Assembly (NCBI GenBank): GCA_029939575.1
Contig: JAOZSR010000002.1
Coordinates: 1-64,000, forward strand
DNA length: 64,000 nucleotides
Direction of reading: 5' to 3'
Source of the DNA: Fidelibacterota bacterium
GTDB lineage: Bacteria; Fidelibacterota; UBA2242; JAOZSR01
The position numbers and the translations under genes are program-made. Below, piece by piece: positions 1 to 8,447 of the stretch (its first letter is position 1; each line of letters begins with the position of its first letter). The notes under the pieces are model-generated. The model did no database searches, was not told where the DNA came from, and saw only the letters and a list, made by a program, of their open reading frames with translations.

Positions 1-110
1 TAATAAATTTAATCACTAATTTTTAATTTGTTTAAGTGGCAAATTTTCTTTTTAGCCCGATAATAAAAGCAGATTATTGATTTCTCAAATATGGGGAAAG
101 TGCAGAAAGC

Positions 111-144
111 GAGCAATAGAGATTGGGAGTAAACTCTATTGCTC
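111..144. repeat. Stem-loop, perfect 11-bp arms (GAGCAATAGAG / CTCTATTGCTC), 12-nt loop, just downstream of the rarD-like gene
   Basis: Arms read directly; no clear T-tract on the minus strand, so terminator function is uncertain. Confidence 0.6.
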
Positions 145-181
145 ATTCTGTCTCTTAAAACCACTTTTGCAGGAAAAATTC

Positions 182-1060
182 TTACTTCTTAAATAATGAA
201 ATAGTATATAGAATAAGTGCAATCCAAATAAATATAAAACTAATCAAATGAACCCGGGAAAAGGTTTCATGATATATCAAAGTGCCGATAATCAGCATAA
301 AAGTTGGTGCAATATATTGTAAAAACCCGACACTCTTTAATGGAATTCTCTGCACCCCTTTTCCAAAAAGATACAGTGGAAGTGCTGTTACAACACCTGA
401 AAATATTAACAATGAATCAATCCGGAAAGAATTATTTAAAAAAGTATTATTCTGACTAATAAACAAAAAAATTATATACCCAAATGTAAGTGGTGCCAAT
501 ACCAAAGTTTCGATAGTCAATGCCGGCAATGATTCAATATTCAGTTTTTTCTTAGTCAAACCATACAGGGCAAATGAAAAAGCCAGAATTAACGAAATTA
601 TCGGTAGTTTCCCAAAATTTATAGTAAGATATAGGACTCCGGAAAAAGCAAAAATCAAGGCAACAAGTTGAAGTAAGGTCAACCGCTCTTTAAGTACAAA
701 AACAGCAAGAAGTACAGAAATCAATGGATTAATATAATAGCCAAGACTAGCTTCGAGAATTCGATTGGAATTAACAGCAAAAATAAACACAAACCAATTT
801 GTTCCGATTAATAAACTTGCTAAAAATAATCCTTTAAGCAATTTTTTATTTTTAAAAATATTGAAAACATCTTGCCTTTTTTGAAAAAACATAATCAGAC
901 TTAAAAAAATAAATGACCAAAAAATTCTGTGAGCCAATAATTCAAAAACAGGAACAGTTTTAATTAATTTCCAGTAAATCGGTAAAATTCCCCAAAGAAA
1001 ATATGATAAAAAAGCAAATAAATATCCAAGTAATATTGTCTTATTTTTTTTTCTGATCAT
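182..1060 (-). CDS. rarD: RarD-like EamA/DMT-family transporter
   Basis: 292 aa, multi-TM; GYLFAFLSYFLWGILPIYWKLIK and LGYYINPLISVLLAVFVLKERL are typical of RarD. Confidence 0.85.
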   Translation of the reverse strand: MIRKKNKTILLGYLFAFLSYFLWGILPIYWKLIKTVPVFELLAHRIFWSFIFLSLIMFFQKRQDVFNIFKNKKLLKGLFLASLLIGTNWFVFIFAVNSNRILEASLGYYINPLISVLLAVFVLKERLTLLQLVALIFAFSGVLYLTINFGKLPIISLILAFSFALYGLTKKKLNIESLPALTIETLVLAPLTFGYIIFLFISQNNTFLNNSFRIDSLLIFSGVVTALPLYLFGKGVQRIPLKSVGFLQYIAPTFMLIIGTLIYHETFSRVHLISFIFIWIALILYTISLFKK

Positions 1061-1331
1061 CTGGTATATATTCCTAATTTACTTATTAAACTTTAATATT
1101 CCATTTTATCGGCAAGCGGATTTTACAATAGAATTCTCTTAAATACAATATGTTATTGTTCTCATAAACTTAAAATATTACCAGTAGTTAATTGTAATAA
1201 AAAAACTGTTTTCACTTTTATGAATAACGCTGAAACTCAATAAAAAGAAAATTTGTATTTTTCTCGATGATAACCTGTGAAATCCACTGTTATTTAAAAT
1301 CCTCTTTAAAAGAATCACCAGAATCAGAAAT

Positions 1332-2069
1332 TTATTTATGCAATTCAGGTAATAAAACATGTTTTACCCAGCCATTTTCAGGCTCAATTTCTAAACTTTT
1401 TTGATAATATTCTTTGGCTTTCATCTTATCCCCTTTTTTGGATTCTATAATTCCTAACCAAATATAGACTTCAGCATGTCCCCAGGATGGAATGACATTT
1501 TTCCCTGCTTCAGATTCAAATAATTCTATTGCTTTATTCAATGAAAGTTCTGCTTTAACAAATCCACCACCATATTTTTCCGGAGTAAAAATTTTCCCAA
1601 TTCCATCAAGTAAAAATACACGTGGTGAATCACTGCTATATTTGATAGCATTTCCCATATATTCCTGACTTTTTACCCCATTCCACATTCCGGAGATTGG
1701 AAGTAAACTAATTTTCCCACCATAATACGATGACATTAGGGCATGAGCTTCACCGAAATCCGGCATTTCATCCAAACATTCTGTTAATTTTTCCATACCG
1801 TCTTTGATATAAAACTTTGCTGCCTTTTTATTATCATTATTCAATTCCAGGTTATATAGCCTGTAATCACAATATGCGATAAAATAATTGGTTAACCATC
1901 GATCATTTTCTATACTTAAAAGTCTTTCGAAAATAGCCCGTGCTTCTAACATTTCCTTTTGATCATTATTTTGATATGCAAGGTTTATTTTTATTCTGGC
2001 AACATTCATTTGATTTTCTGCCATTAACATTGTGATTAACAAACTAAATATTACTAGTAATTTTCTCAT
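1332..2069 (-). CDS. TPR-containing exported protein
   Basis: Signal peptide-like N-terminus; C-terminal TPR (AKEYYQKSLEIEPENGW). Confidence 0.65.
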   Translation of the reverse strand: MRKLLVIFSLLITMLMAENQMNVARIKINLAYQNNDQKEMLEARAIFERLLSIENDRWLTNYFIAYCDYRLYNLELNNDNKKAAKFYIKDGMEKLTECLDEMPDFGEAHALMSSYYGGKISLLPISGMWNGVKSQEYMGNAIKYSSDSPRVFLLDGIGKIFTPEKYGGGFVKAELSLNKAIELFESEAGKNVIPSWGHAEVYIWLGIIESKKGDKMKAKEYYQKSLEIEPENGWVKHVLLPELHK

Positions 2070-2183
2070 GATTTTTTTCCTTTTCTTTAAAATGGATTAG
2101 CAAGATTTACAGGACTATTTAAATTATAGTTATCCCTGATTCTTAAATTATTGCTTCAACTAAATTTTTCATACTAAAACCTA

Positions 2184-4337
2184 TTATAATATTGATGGTA
2201 ATTTTCCAAGACTCATTGTAAATCCAAAATATATACTTCTTCCAAATGTGGAAGTTATAGCAGTTCGCTCAGAATAATCCGGTGAATAGTAATACCCATA
2301 GGTATTTTTACTATCCAATATATTTGCAAGGGAAATATAATATACAATGAAATTATTCCCCTTAAATGATTGATAATAACTCCAGGATAAATCCAAACTC
2401 TGGATTGGAGGTAATCTTTTTTGATTCCATTGATTCAAGGCTCCGGTATATGGTCGCCCGGTATGAATTTTATAAGTCAAACTATATGATTGTCCTGATG
2501 AAAAATATTTTTTAAGAGCAGCCACAAAATTATGACGGATATCATAATCACCGGGTATCAATTCCTGGTATTCCAGTTGCTTTCGTTCTGTTTTTAAATA
2601 ACTATAAGAAATCCATCCTGAAATAAATGGCAGGGTTCCCTTTAGAAAAAAATCTCCACCATAAACATAGCCATATCCGCCACTATTATATAAATGGTTA
2701 TCAATTTCAAGTGGTAAATCATCATAATCTTTATAATAAAATTCAGATTTAAAATTCATAGATTCATTTTTAAGTTCATATCCAAGCACATAATGCTCTG
2801 ATTTCATAGGAGATAATTTTGATCCTCCATAATTTCCATCAATAAATTGTGATTTTGGAAATTGATGATAAATTCCGGATGCCAATTTTATAGAATGAGT
2901 ATTATTTAATTGATAAACAAAAGATATTCGAGGATCAATAATAGTTTTTTCATTATAATCAGAATCATCCATACGAATTCCCATAAGCGCCATCAATTTT
3001 CTGCTGAAATAATATTTAGATTCCAGGTAAAATCCCCGGTAAAGCATCTCTAATTTATGATTATATTCCTGGTAATTCCCATCTTCACTCAGATCATTAT
3101 TAACTATGGAATATTTCCCATTAATTTCATAATCCGTTTTATTTATTTCAAAACCATAGTTAAGAGAAAGATTTTTACTCCATTTATAAACAAAGTCACT
3201 GCGTATTTTCTGATCATAATCTTTAGTATTTATTTCCATTCCACCTAAAGAAAAGTTTTTATAAAATTTATTCATTGAAACTGATGTTTTCATAGATACC
3301 TTTTCAGAAAACATGGTAGTCAATTGCAAATTATTCAAGAAATTATTGTTTTTGTTATCTATAAACCCCTGGAATGTAGGAGATTGAAATTCTGCCTGAA
3401 TTTCATCCTGTGTGCCATATATAAAATATTTCACTTTCATTTTTTTTGAAATATTATATGTCAGATTCAAATTCATATCATAAGAAACAGGATATTGTTC
3501 AAACTGGTCATCTGTGCCATTAAGTTTGAAAAGTGCTTTGCAATCAGAATAATTACCAGAAAATCGTACACCAAGTTTATCATTAACCGGGGAGTTAAAT
3601 CCCAAAGAAATCGCAGCTAAGCCTACACCAAATTCCAATGACCTGTAAGCAGGCCGATCTAATGATTCCATTGCTAATACACCTGATAGAGCATTGCCAT
3701 ATTTTGCGGAAAAGGCTCCAGATGAAAAATATGTTCCTTTCAGGTGCCAGGGTGACATCATTCCAAAATACCCACCCTGATCTGTTTCATATTTATAAGG
3801 ATGAGATAGTGTTGCTCCGTCGAGATACATCTTGGTTTCCGATACATCGCCACCACGAACAAAAAGTCCGGCACTTTCATCAATCTGAGACACACCCGGA
3901 AATGTCTGAATAGTTTTTAATACATCTGCTTCTGCTCCAGCAGTAGTGTAAACATCCATAGAATTTAAAGTTTTACCCTCTTCATCTGCTGCAGAAAAAG
4001 AACTGGCGCTGACAGTAATCTCATCCATTTCAACAAAAGCCCGGACAAGTATAAAATTTAAATTTGTTATATCTCCTGACAGGACAATTTCTTTTTCAAT
4101 TTTTTCATATTGAATATGACTGATTACCAAGGTTTTAATTCCTGATAATTTTGTGCTAAATGTGAAATATCCATTATTATCGGTGATACTACCATCAGTC
4201 GATTTTTTCAGGAAAACATTAGCGAAACTTACCGGATTATCATCTTTATTCGAAATTTTCCCCTTTATAGTAATCGCGAAAAGATTTGTATATACCATGA
4301 TGAAAACAGCAATAATTGTTATTATTTTTTTGTTCAT
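2184..4337 (-). CDS. TonB-dependent outer-membrane receptor with N-terminal carboxypeptidase-regulatory-like domain
   Basis: Signal peptide, ITIKGKISNKDDNPVSFANVFLKKSTDGSITDNNGYF, plug motif TIQTFPGVSQIDESAGLFVRGGDVSETKMYLDGA, long beta-rich C-terminus. Confidence 0.85.
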   Translation of the reverse strand: MNKKIITIIAVFIMVYTNLFAITIKGKISNKDDNPVSFANVFLKKSTDGSITDNNGYFTFSTKLSGIKTLVISHIQYEKIEKEIVLSGDITNLNFILVRAFVEMDEITVSASSFSAADEEGKTLNSMDVYTTAGAEADVLKTIQTFPGVSQIDESAGLFVRGGDVSETKMYLDGATLSHPYKYETDQGGYFGMMSPWHLKGTYFSSGAFSAKYGNALSGVLAMESLDRPAYRSLEFGVGLAAISLGFNSPVNDKLGVRFSGNYSDCKALFKLNGTDDQFEQYPVSYDMNLNLTYNISKKMKVKYFIYGTQDEIQAEFQSPTFQGFIDNKNNNFLNNLQLTTMFSEKVSMKTSVSMNKFYKNFSLGGMEINTKDYDQKIRSDFVYKWSKNLSLNYGFEINKTDYEINGKYSIVNNDLSEDGNYQEYNHKLEMLYRGFYLESKYYFSRKLMALMGIRMDDSDYNEKTIIDPRISFVYQLNNTHSIKLASGIYHQFPKSQFIDGNYGGSKLSPMKSEHYVLGYELKNESMNFKSEFYYKDYDDLPLEIDNHLYNSGGYGYVYGGDFFLKGTLPFISGWISYSYLKTERKQLEYQELIPGDYDIRHNFVAALKKYFSSGQSYSLTYKIHTGRPYTGALNQWNQKRLPPIQSLDLSWSYYQSFKGNNFIVYYISLANILDSKNTYGYYYSPDYSERTAITSTFGRSIYFGFTMSLGKLPSIL

Positions 4338-4342
4338 GTTTA

Positions 4343-4438
4343 TTACTCTCCTATTTTGTTATATGATTTGAAAAACTTATAGCCATCATGACACAATGGA
4401 AAAATCTGGTTAAACTCCAGACGCATTGAATAAAACAT
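4343..4438 (-). CDS. Candidate 31-aa small ORF/leader peptide upstream of the TonB receptor (MFYSMRLEFNQIFPLCHDGYKFFKSYNKIGE)
   Basis: ATG preceded by AGGAGG with 7-nt spacing; stop lies next to the receptor's own AGGAG and start codon; not in the supplied ORF track (too short). Confidence 0.4.
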   Translation of the reverse strand: MFYSMRLEFNQIFPLCHDGYKFFKSYNKIGE

Positions 4439-4482
4439 GTTCTATCCTCCTTATATTACTCACTAAATTAAAATTTCAAAGA

Positions 4483-4499
4483 ACTTTGCAGTTCAAAGC
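4483..4499. promoter_or_regulatory. Operator-like palindrome ACTTTG-CAGTT-CAAAGC upstream of the TonB receptor
   Basis: 11/12 arm positions match the ACTTTG-TATTA-CAAAGT site at 5990-6006. Confidence 0.45.
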
Positions 4500-4527
4500 A
4501 ACTACCTATAACTCAAATTAAACAGTT

Positions 4528-4566
4528 AATCTAAAGAGTTATGAAATCATCACAACTCTTTAGATT
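4528..4566. repeat. Perfect inverted repeat, 13-bp arms (AATCTAAAGAGTT / AACTCTTTAGATT), 13-nt loop; possible terminator of the upstream minus-strand operon
   Basis: Read directly; lies just past the end of the AraC/GyrI remnant. Confidence 0.6.
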
Positions 4567-4600
4567 TTATTGCTAGATTTTTAAATATCTAATATTGTGA

Positions 4601-5051
4601 TTAAACCAGTGGTTTGACGGGAATTACAATATCTACATCAAACTTATGTTCAGGATCTTGTGCCGGATCATTGTTGCACAATTCAAAACTAGGACGATCA
4701 TCTGGTTGATAGCCACTTTCCGGTATATTTCTTGAATAACCTGGCAAAAGAAGATGAATCTGATAATCCACAGTCAAACATTACTTCTGTTATTGATTTA
4801 TTAATATCTGCAATTAAAAGTATAGCAGTTTTTTCCATTCGTAGCCGACTAATGAATTGATTAAGGGTTTCACCAATCATTGCAGCAAAAATCCTATGAA
4901 AATGATAGGAAGAAAAATTCGCCACAGTAGCAATTTCCTGAAGACTTAGATTTTGAGTTAAATTCATTTCAATATAATCAATAACCCGATTAATCCTGGA
5001 AACATATTCCCCCCGAAAATATTTATTATCCTTTATTTTGGAATTGTACAC
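4601..5051 (-). pseudogene. AraC-family regulator with internally deleted, frame-shifted GyrI-like C-terminus; the intact ORF 4698..5051 retains the AraC HTH
   Basis: ORF 4698..5051 gives an AraC HTH (SLQEIATVANFSSYHFHRIFAAMIGE...DSSSFARLFKKY). Another frame continues IPESGYQPDDRPSFELCNNDPAQDPEHKFDVDIVIPVKPLV-stop, the typical GyrI-like C-terminus. Confidence 0.75.
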
Positions 5052-5362
5052 TATTTCCCCTTTTCTTCATTTTTTGGATAGATCACATTTTCCAGGACTT
5101 TTACATATTTTCCAAAAGCCTTCCTGCCATTATCCGAAATCTTACAAATAGTTTTAGGTTTATTATCAACAAAATATTTCTTTATCTCAATATAACCGGC
5201 TTTATTTAATTTTTGAAGATGTGTGCTGAGATTTCCATCAGTTGCCCCGGTAGATTCTTTTATAAAATTAAAATCAACCTCCTCTACACTTATAAGAAGT
5301 GACATAATCGCCAGTCGAATTCGCGAATGTAATAATGGATCAATTTCTTTAAAATTTATCAT
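5051..5362 (-). CDS. Winged-helix (HTH_27/MarR-like) transcriptional regulator
   Basis: DPLLHSRIRLAIMSLL...GATDGNLSTHLQKLNKAGYIEIKKYF...NGRKAFGKYV. Confidence 0.8.
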   Translation of the reverse strand: MINFKEIDPLLHSRIRLAIMSLLISVEEVDFNFIKESTGATDGNLSTHLQKLNKAGYIEIKKYFVDNKPKTICKISDNGRKAFGKYVKVLENVIYPKNEEKGK

Positions 5363-5366
5363 AATG

Positions 5367-5963
5367 TTACACTTTTTTATATTCTTTTCTGAGAGTATAG
5401 CCGGGAATTAAATATGCTATAATCACAACACCTCCAAAAATCATGTTATGATAAAAGGGATTAATAAACATTGTTGCAATGCCTGCTACCCACCACAGCA
5501 TGGAGCAATAAAACAAAAACTTCCATTCAATTATTTTTGAAGTTACCAATGTACCAATTCCAGCCAGTAATGCCATTAGTGGTGTAATTGCCTGCCAACC
5601 AATAATACCCGATGCCGGAGCAATAAATCCTATAATAAACATTGCTGATCCACACCCAATCCAAATCCAACCTATAGATTTTTCAGCATAGGTCAATATC
5701 TTTTGTGTTTTGTGAGTTTTAAATTCAATAATAAAATGAACAATTCCACCGGCAGGCATAAAAATAGCCCATGGCAACCACGATAATGGAGGAGAACCAA
5801 AAAAAATGATAATATAATGAAAAATACATGAAGCCAAAATAAACCAGCCCCACATAATTAAAGGCCAGCCGTTATCAACAGTATTTTTTTTTGTTTTTTC
5901 GATCATTTCCCGAATGACCAGGAGTTGTTCATTTGCAGAAATTTTTTGTTCATTAGTATTCAT
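5367..5963 (-). CDS. Multi-TM membrane protein co-transcribed with winged-helix regulator
   Basis: 198 aa, about six hydrophobic segments, 4 bp from the regulator gene. Confidence 0.6.
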   Translation of the reverse strand: MNTNEQKISANEQLLVIREMIEKTKKNTVDNGWPLIMWGWFILASCIFHYIIIFFGSPPLSWLPWAIFMPAGGIVHFIIEFKTHKTQKILTYAEKSIGWIWIGCGSAMFIIGFIAPASGIIGWQAITPLMALLAGIGTLVTSKIIEWKFLFYCSMLWWVAGIATMFINPFYHNMIFGGVVIIAYLIPGYTLRKEYKKV

Positions 5964-5988
5964 AGCGCCTCCAAATTATTCTTTAAAG

Positions 5989-6007
5989 TACTTTGTATTA
6001 CAAAGTA
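5989..6007. promoter_or_regulatory. Perfect palindromic operator TACTTTG-TATTA-CAAAGTA
   Basis: 7-bp perfect arms directly downstream of a -35/-10 pair read on the minus strand. Confidence 0.75.
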
Positions 6008-6027
6008 AGTTTACAAATACTTACTTT
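6002..6027. repeat. Second inverted repeat in the same promoter, AAAGTAAG-N10-CTTACTTT
   Basis: Perfect 8-bp arms, overlapping the first operator and the -10. Confidence 0.55.
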
Positions 6028-6036
6028 CTTTGTCAA
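6008..6036 (-). promoter_or_regulatory. Sigma70-type promoter TTGACA-N17-TAAACT for the 5963..4601 operon
   Basis: TTGACA (complement of 6031-6036), 17-nt spacer, TAAACT (complement of 6008-6013). Confidence 0.65.
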
Positions 6037-6111
6037 GTTTTTTTAAAAATATTTTAAAAGATGGTAATTATATAACCTAAAAAATCTCGCAAGCCTGGAA
6101 GACCTAGGTTG

Positions 6112-7272
6112 TTATTTATCCTGCATTTCACCAATACTATTCATAATAAATTTATCAATTATTTCACCTGTAGGTGTTACCACTGTAAAACTGAGTCTAT
6201 CATTTTCAATCTCAACTTTACAGTAATGAAGAGTTTTAGCAGCTTTTACAATATTTGGTTGATCTTTTTTAAAATCATAAAGTGGCGCGCCACCACCTCC
6301 AGTTGTAATATGCTGAACTCTATTAACACTTGCTCTTGCGTAATAGTGATTGTGACCAGCTAAGACTAAATTAATATTATATTTCTCACAAATAGGTTGA
6401 ATTTTTTCTTGAACAAATTTTGAGTTTGAATGACCACCGGCAGTCCAACCGGGTTCATGAAGAGCTAATATTTTCCACTTTTTATTTGTGTTTTTCATAT
6501 CCTGTTCAAAATATTCCAATTCCTTTTCCATAGCCTCATCATTTTCCAAATATAGATCAAACATAAAAATATGTGCTGGCCCATAATCAAAAGACCAATA
6601 TTCACCTGCATGAAATGGGTAAGGAAAATATTTTCTTAATAAACCTTTTTGTCCATAATTATGATTCCCTTCAACAGGAAGAAGTGGTATATGGGAATAC
6701 AAATGACGAATATTTTTTAAATTTGGATCAAAAAATTCCCTTTGCCAATGAGATTCTTTTTTGCCTTTTCCAACAATATCACCAGATGAAATTATAAAAG
6801 ATTGAAAAAATGCATCTTTTTTAAATTCCTGAACCATTGACGCAGCAAGAGAATCGTGGTTTTGGGGATATGTTCTATGATCACCATAAACCATAAATTT
6901 TATTTTTGTTTCTGAATCTTTGGGTGCTGTAACAAAGGAACTTCGATATTTATTATCTTTGATTATTACTTCATAAAAATATTTTGTTCCCGGTTTTAAA
7001 TCTTTTAAAACTATTGAGTACAAATTAAAATCATCTTTATTAGATACTATTACTTTTTTTGATAACCATTTTTTATGTTTACCATACTTTAAAATCGATA
7101 ATCTAGTAGAATCCAGTTGAAAACATATTTTTGTTTCCGTATTATTTCCAGTAAAAATAAGATAAGGCTCTTTCACTACTATTTGTTTATTGTTTTTGCC
7201 AAAAACTGTCAAAACTAATATAAATATTAAAGTAATTAACTTTAAACTTTTCAAGATATTTTTTTGTATCAT
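6112..7272 (-). CDS. Purple-acid-phosphatase-like metallophosphoesterase
   Basis: Fibronectin-like N-domain, then KFMVYGDHRTYPQ, SSGDIVG, VEGNHNYG, LALHEPGW, LVLAGHNHYY metal-binding motifs. Confidence 0.85.
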   Translation of the reverse strand: MIQKNILKSLKLITLIFILVLTVFGKNNKQIVVKEPYLIFTGNNTETKICFQLDSTRLSILKYGKHKKWLSKKVIVSNKDDFNLYSIVLKDLKPGTKYFYEVIIKDNKYRSSFVTAPKDSETKIKFMVYGDHRTYPQNHDSLAASMVQEFKKDAFFQSFIISSGDIVGKGKKESHWQREFFDPNLKNIRHLYSHIPLLPVEGNHNYGQKGLLRKYFPYPFHAGEYWSFDYGPAHIFMFDLYLENDEAMEKELEYFEQDMKNTNKKWKILALHEPGWTAGGHSNSKFVQEKIQPICEKYNINLVLAGHNHYYARASVNRVQHITTGGGGAPLYDFKKDQPNIVKAAKTLHYCKVEIENDRLSFTVVTPTGEIIDKFIMNSIGEMQDK

Positions 7273-7645
7273 ATGTTTAATCCTTTAATCATAATATGGT
7301 TTTATAAAAAAATTAATTCTCCAAAAAATACAAATAATAAACATATTTATTAAATGATTATTCTCATTTTTATTAAAAAAAAAGATTATTTATATATTAA
7401 TAAGACAGCACCAAGCATTGTGAAAAAATATCTATTTGCTAATTACATAAAACGGTGTTCTAATAAGCTCAATTAGGATTAATTCTTTAACTAAGATTAT
7501 CTCTCAATCCATTTTCAAAACAGATTAAAATAACAATCATGTCCTCTTTGAAATCAAAATCATATAAACTCTAATTAATTAATACAAATTCCCTATCAAC
7601 GACAATATAAATTCCCTGTTTTTTATGTCATTTCGTCAGCAGATC

Positions 7646-7717
7646 GTTGTTACACTACCTCAGACTATGTCCGGCTTTCGACGGAAAAACAGCTTCAAAC
7701 TTTTTTACAATTCCATT
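7646..7717 (+). repeat. Dispersed intergenic repeat, copy A
   Basis: Matches 63183-63254 ungapped at 60/72 positions, with an identical 26-nt core CCTCAGACTATGTCCGGCTTTCGACG. Confidence 0.8.
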
Positions 7718-7743
7718 AACCAAAATAAAAAAATAAAAAAAAC

Positions 7744-7772
7744 TTGACTTTCAGTATTCCGGTTTGTAATAT
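7744..7772 (+). promoter_or_regulatory. Sigma70-type promoter TTGACT-N17-TAATAT for the 7860..9959 operon
   Basis: Read directly; the -10 lies inside the first operator palindrome. Confidence 0.65.
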
Positions 7773-7830
7773 AAACCAAGTTTGCAACACAAACTAAGAA
7801 CTTGCCGCAAACTGGTTTCTGACAAACAAA
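7761..7830. promoter_or_regulatory. Tandem operator array with 18-bp period: GGTTTGTAATATAAACC, AGTTTGCAACACAAACT, AGAACTTGCCGCAAACT (degenerate), then GGTTTCTGACAAACAAA (weak)
   Basis: 17-mers start at 7761, 7779, 7797 and about 7814; the first two are clear inverted repeats. Confidence 0.65.
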
Positions 7831-7859
7831 AGAAATGAATTTAAAACAAATTGAAAACA

Positions 7860-8435
7860 ATGAGAAATAAAATGAGTACAAACAATTATGAATCAAAAGT
7901 ATATCTGGCTTTTATGGAAGATGGAGTTATGGAAATTGGATTAGGCATCTGGCTGTTGCTTATCGGATTATTCATAACATTCAATCAAATAGCATTTCTC
8001 GGTGTTGCAATAATTCCAACAATATTTATTGTACCTTTGAAGAAAAAATTCACTTATCCACGAATAGGATTTGTAAAGATTAAAACCAACACCAAACTAC
8101 AAACAAAAAGACTTAGTATTATCTTGTCTGTTGGACTAATTGGTATTCTGTCATCTATGTTTTTCATTCTTAAACCTGGTATCATGAGTATCAAATCTAT
8201 TATCTTTATTACCGGTATAGTTGCAATTATTATGTTGTTAACCGATGCAATTATAATGAAAATAAAGCGTAATTACATTTATGCATTAGTTACCGCAATA
8301 GTGTTTTTTATTGCGGGAATGAAGTGGTTAGAATTTAAAACCATATTATTAATACTTGGTGGAGCAGCAATTTTTGATGGTATCACAATGCTTTTAAAAT
8401 TTATTAAAAAATATCCAATAGAAAACATTGGATAG
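7860..8435 (+). CDS. Membrane protein, paralog 1 of tandem triplet
   Basis: YLAFMEDGVMEIGLGIWLLLIGLF; PLKKKFTYPRIGFVKI; C-terminal KFIKKYP. ATG chosen over the TTG at 7851; 7872 is also possible. Confidence 0.7.
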   Translation: MRNKMSTNNYESKVYLAFMEDGVMEIGLGIWLLLIGLFITFNQIAFLGVAIIPTIFIVPLKKKFTYPRIGFVKIKTNTKLQTKRLSIILSVGLIGILSSMFFILKPGIMSIKSIIFITGIVAIIMLLTDAIIMKIKRNYIYALVTAIVFFIAGMKWLEFKTILLILGGAAIFDGITMLLKFIKKYPIENIG

Positions 8436-8447
8436 GAGAAATTAATC

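Noticed and set aside
1178-1360. 60-aa minus-strand ORF
   Set aside because: Overlaps the end of the TPR gene, low-complexity hydrophobic, no clear start signals.
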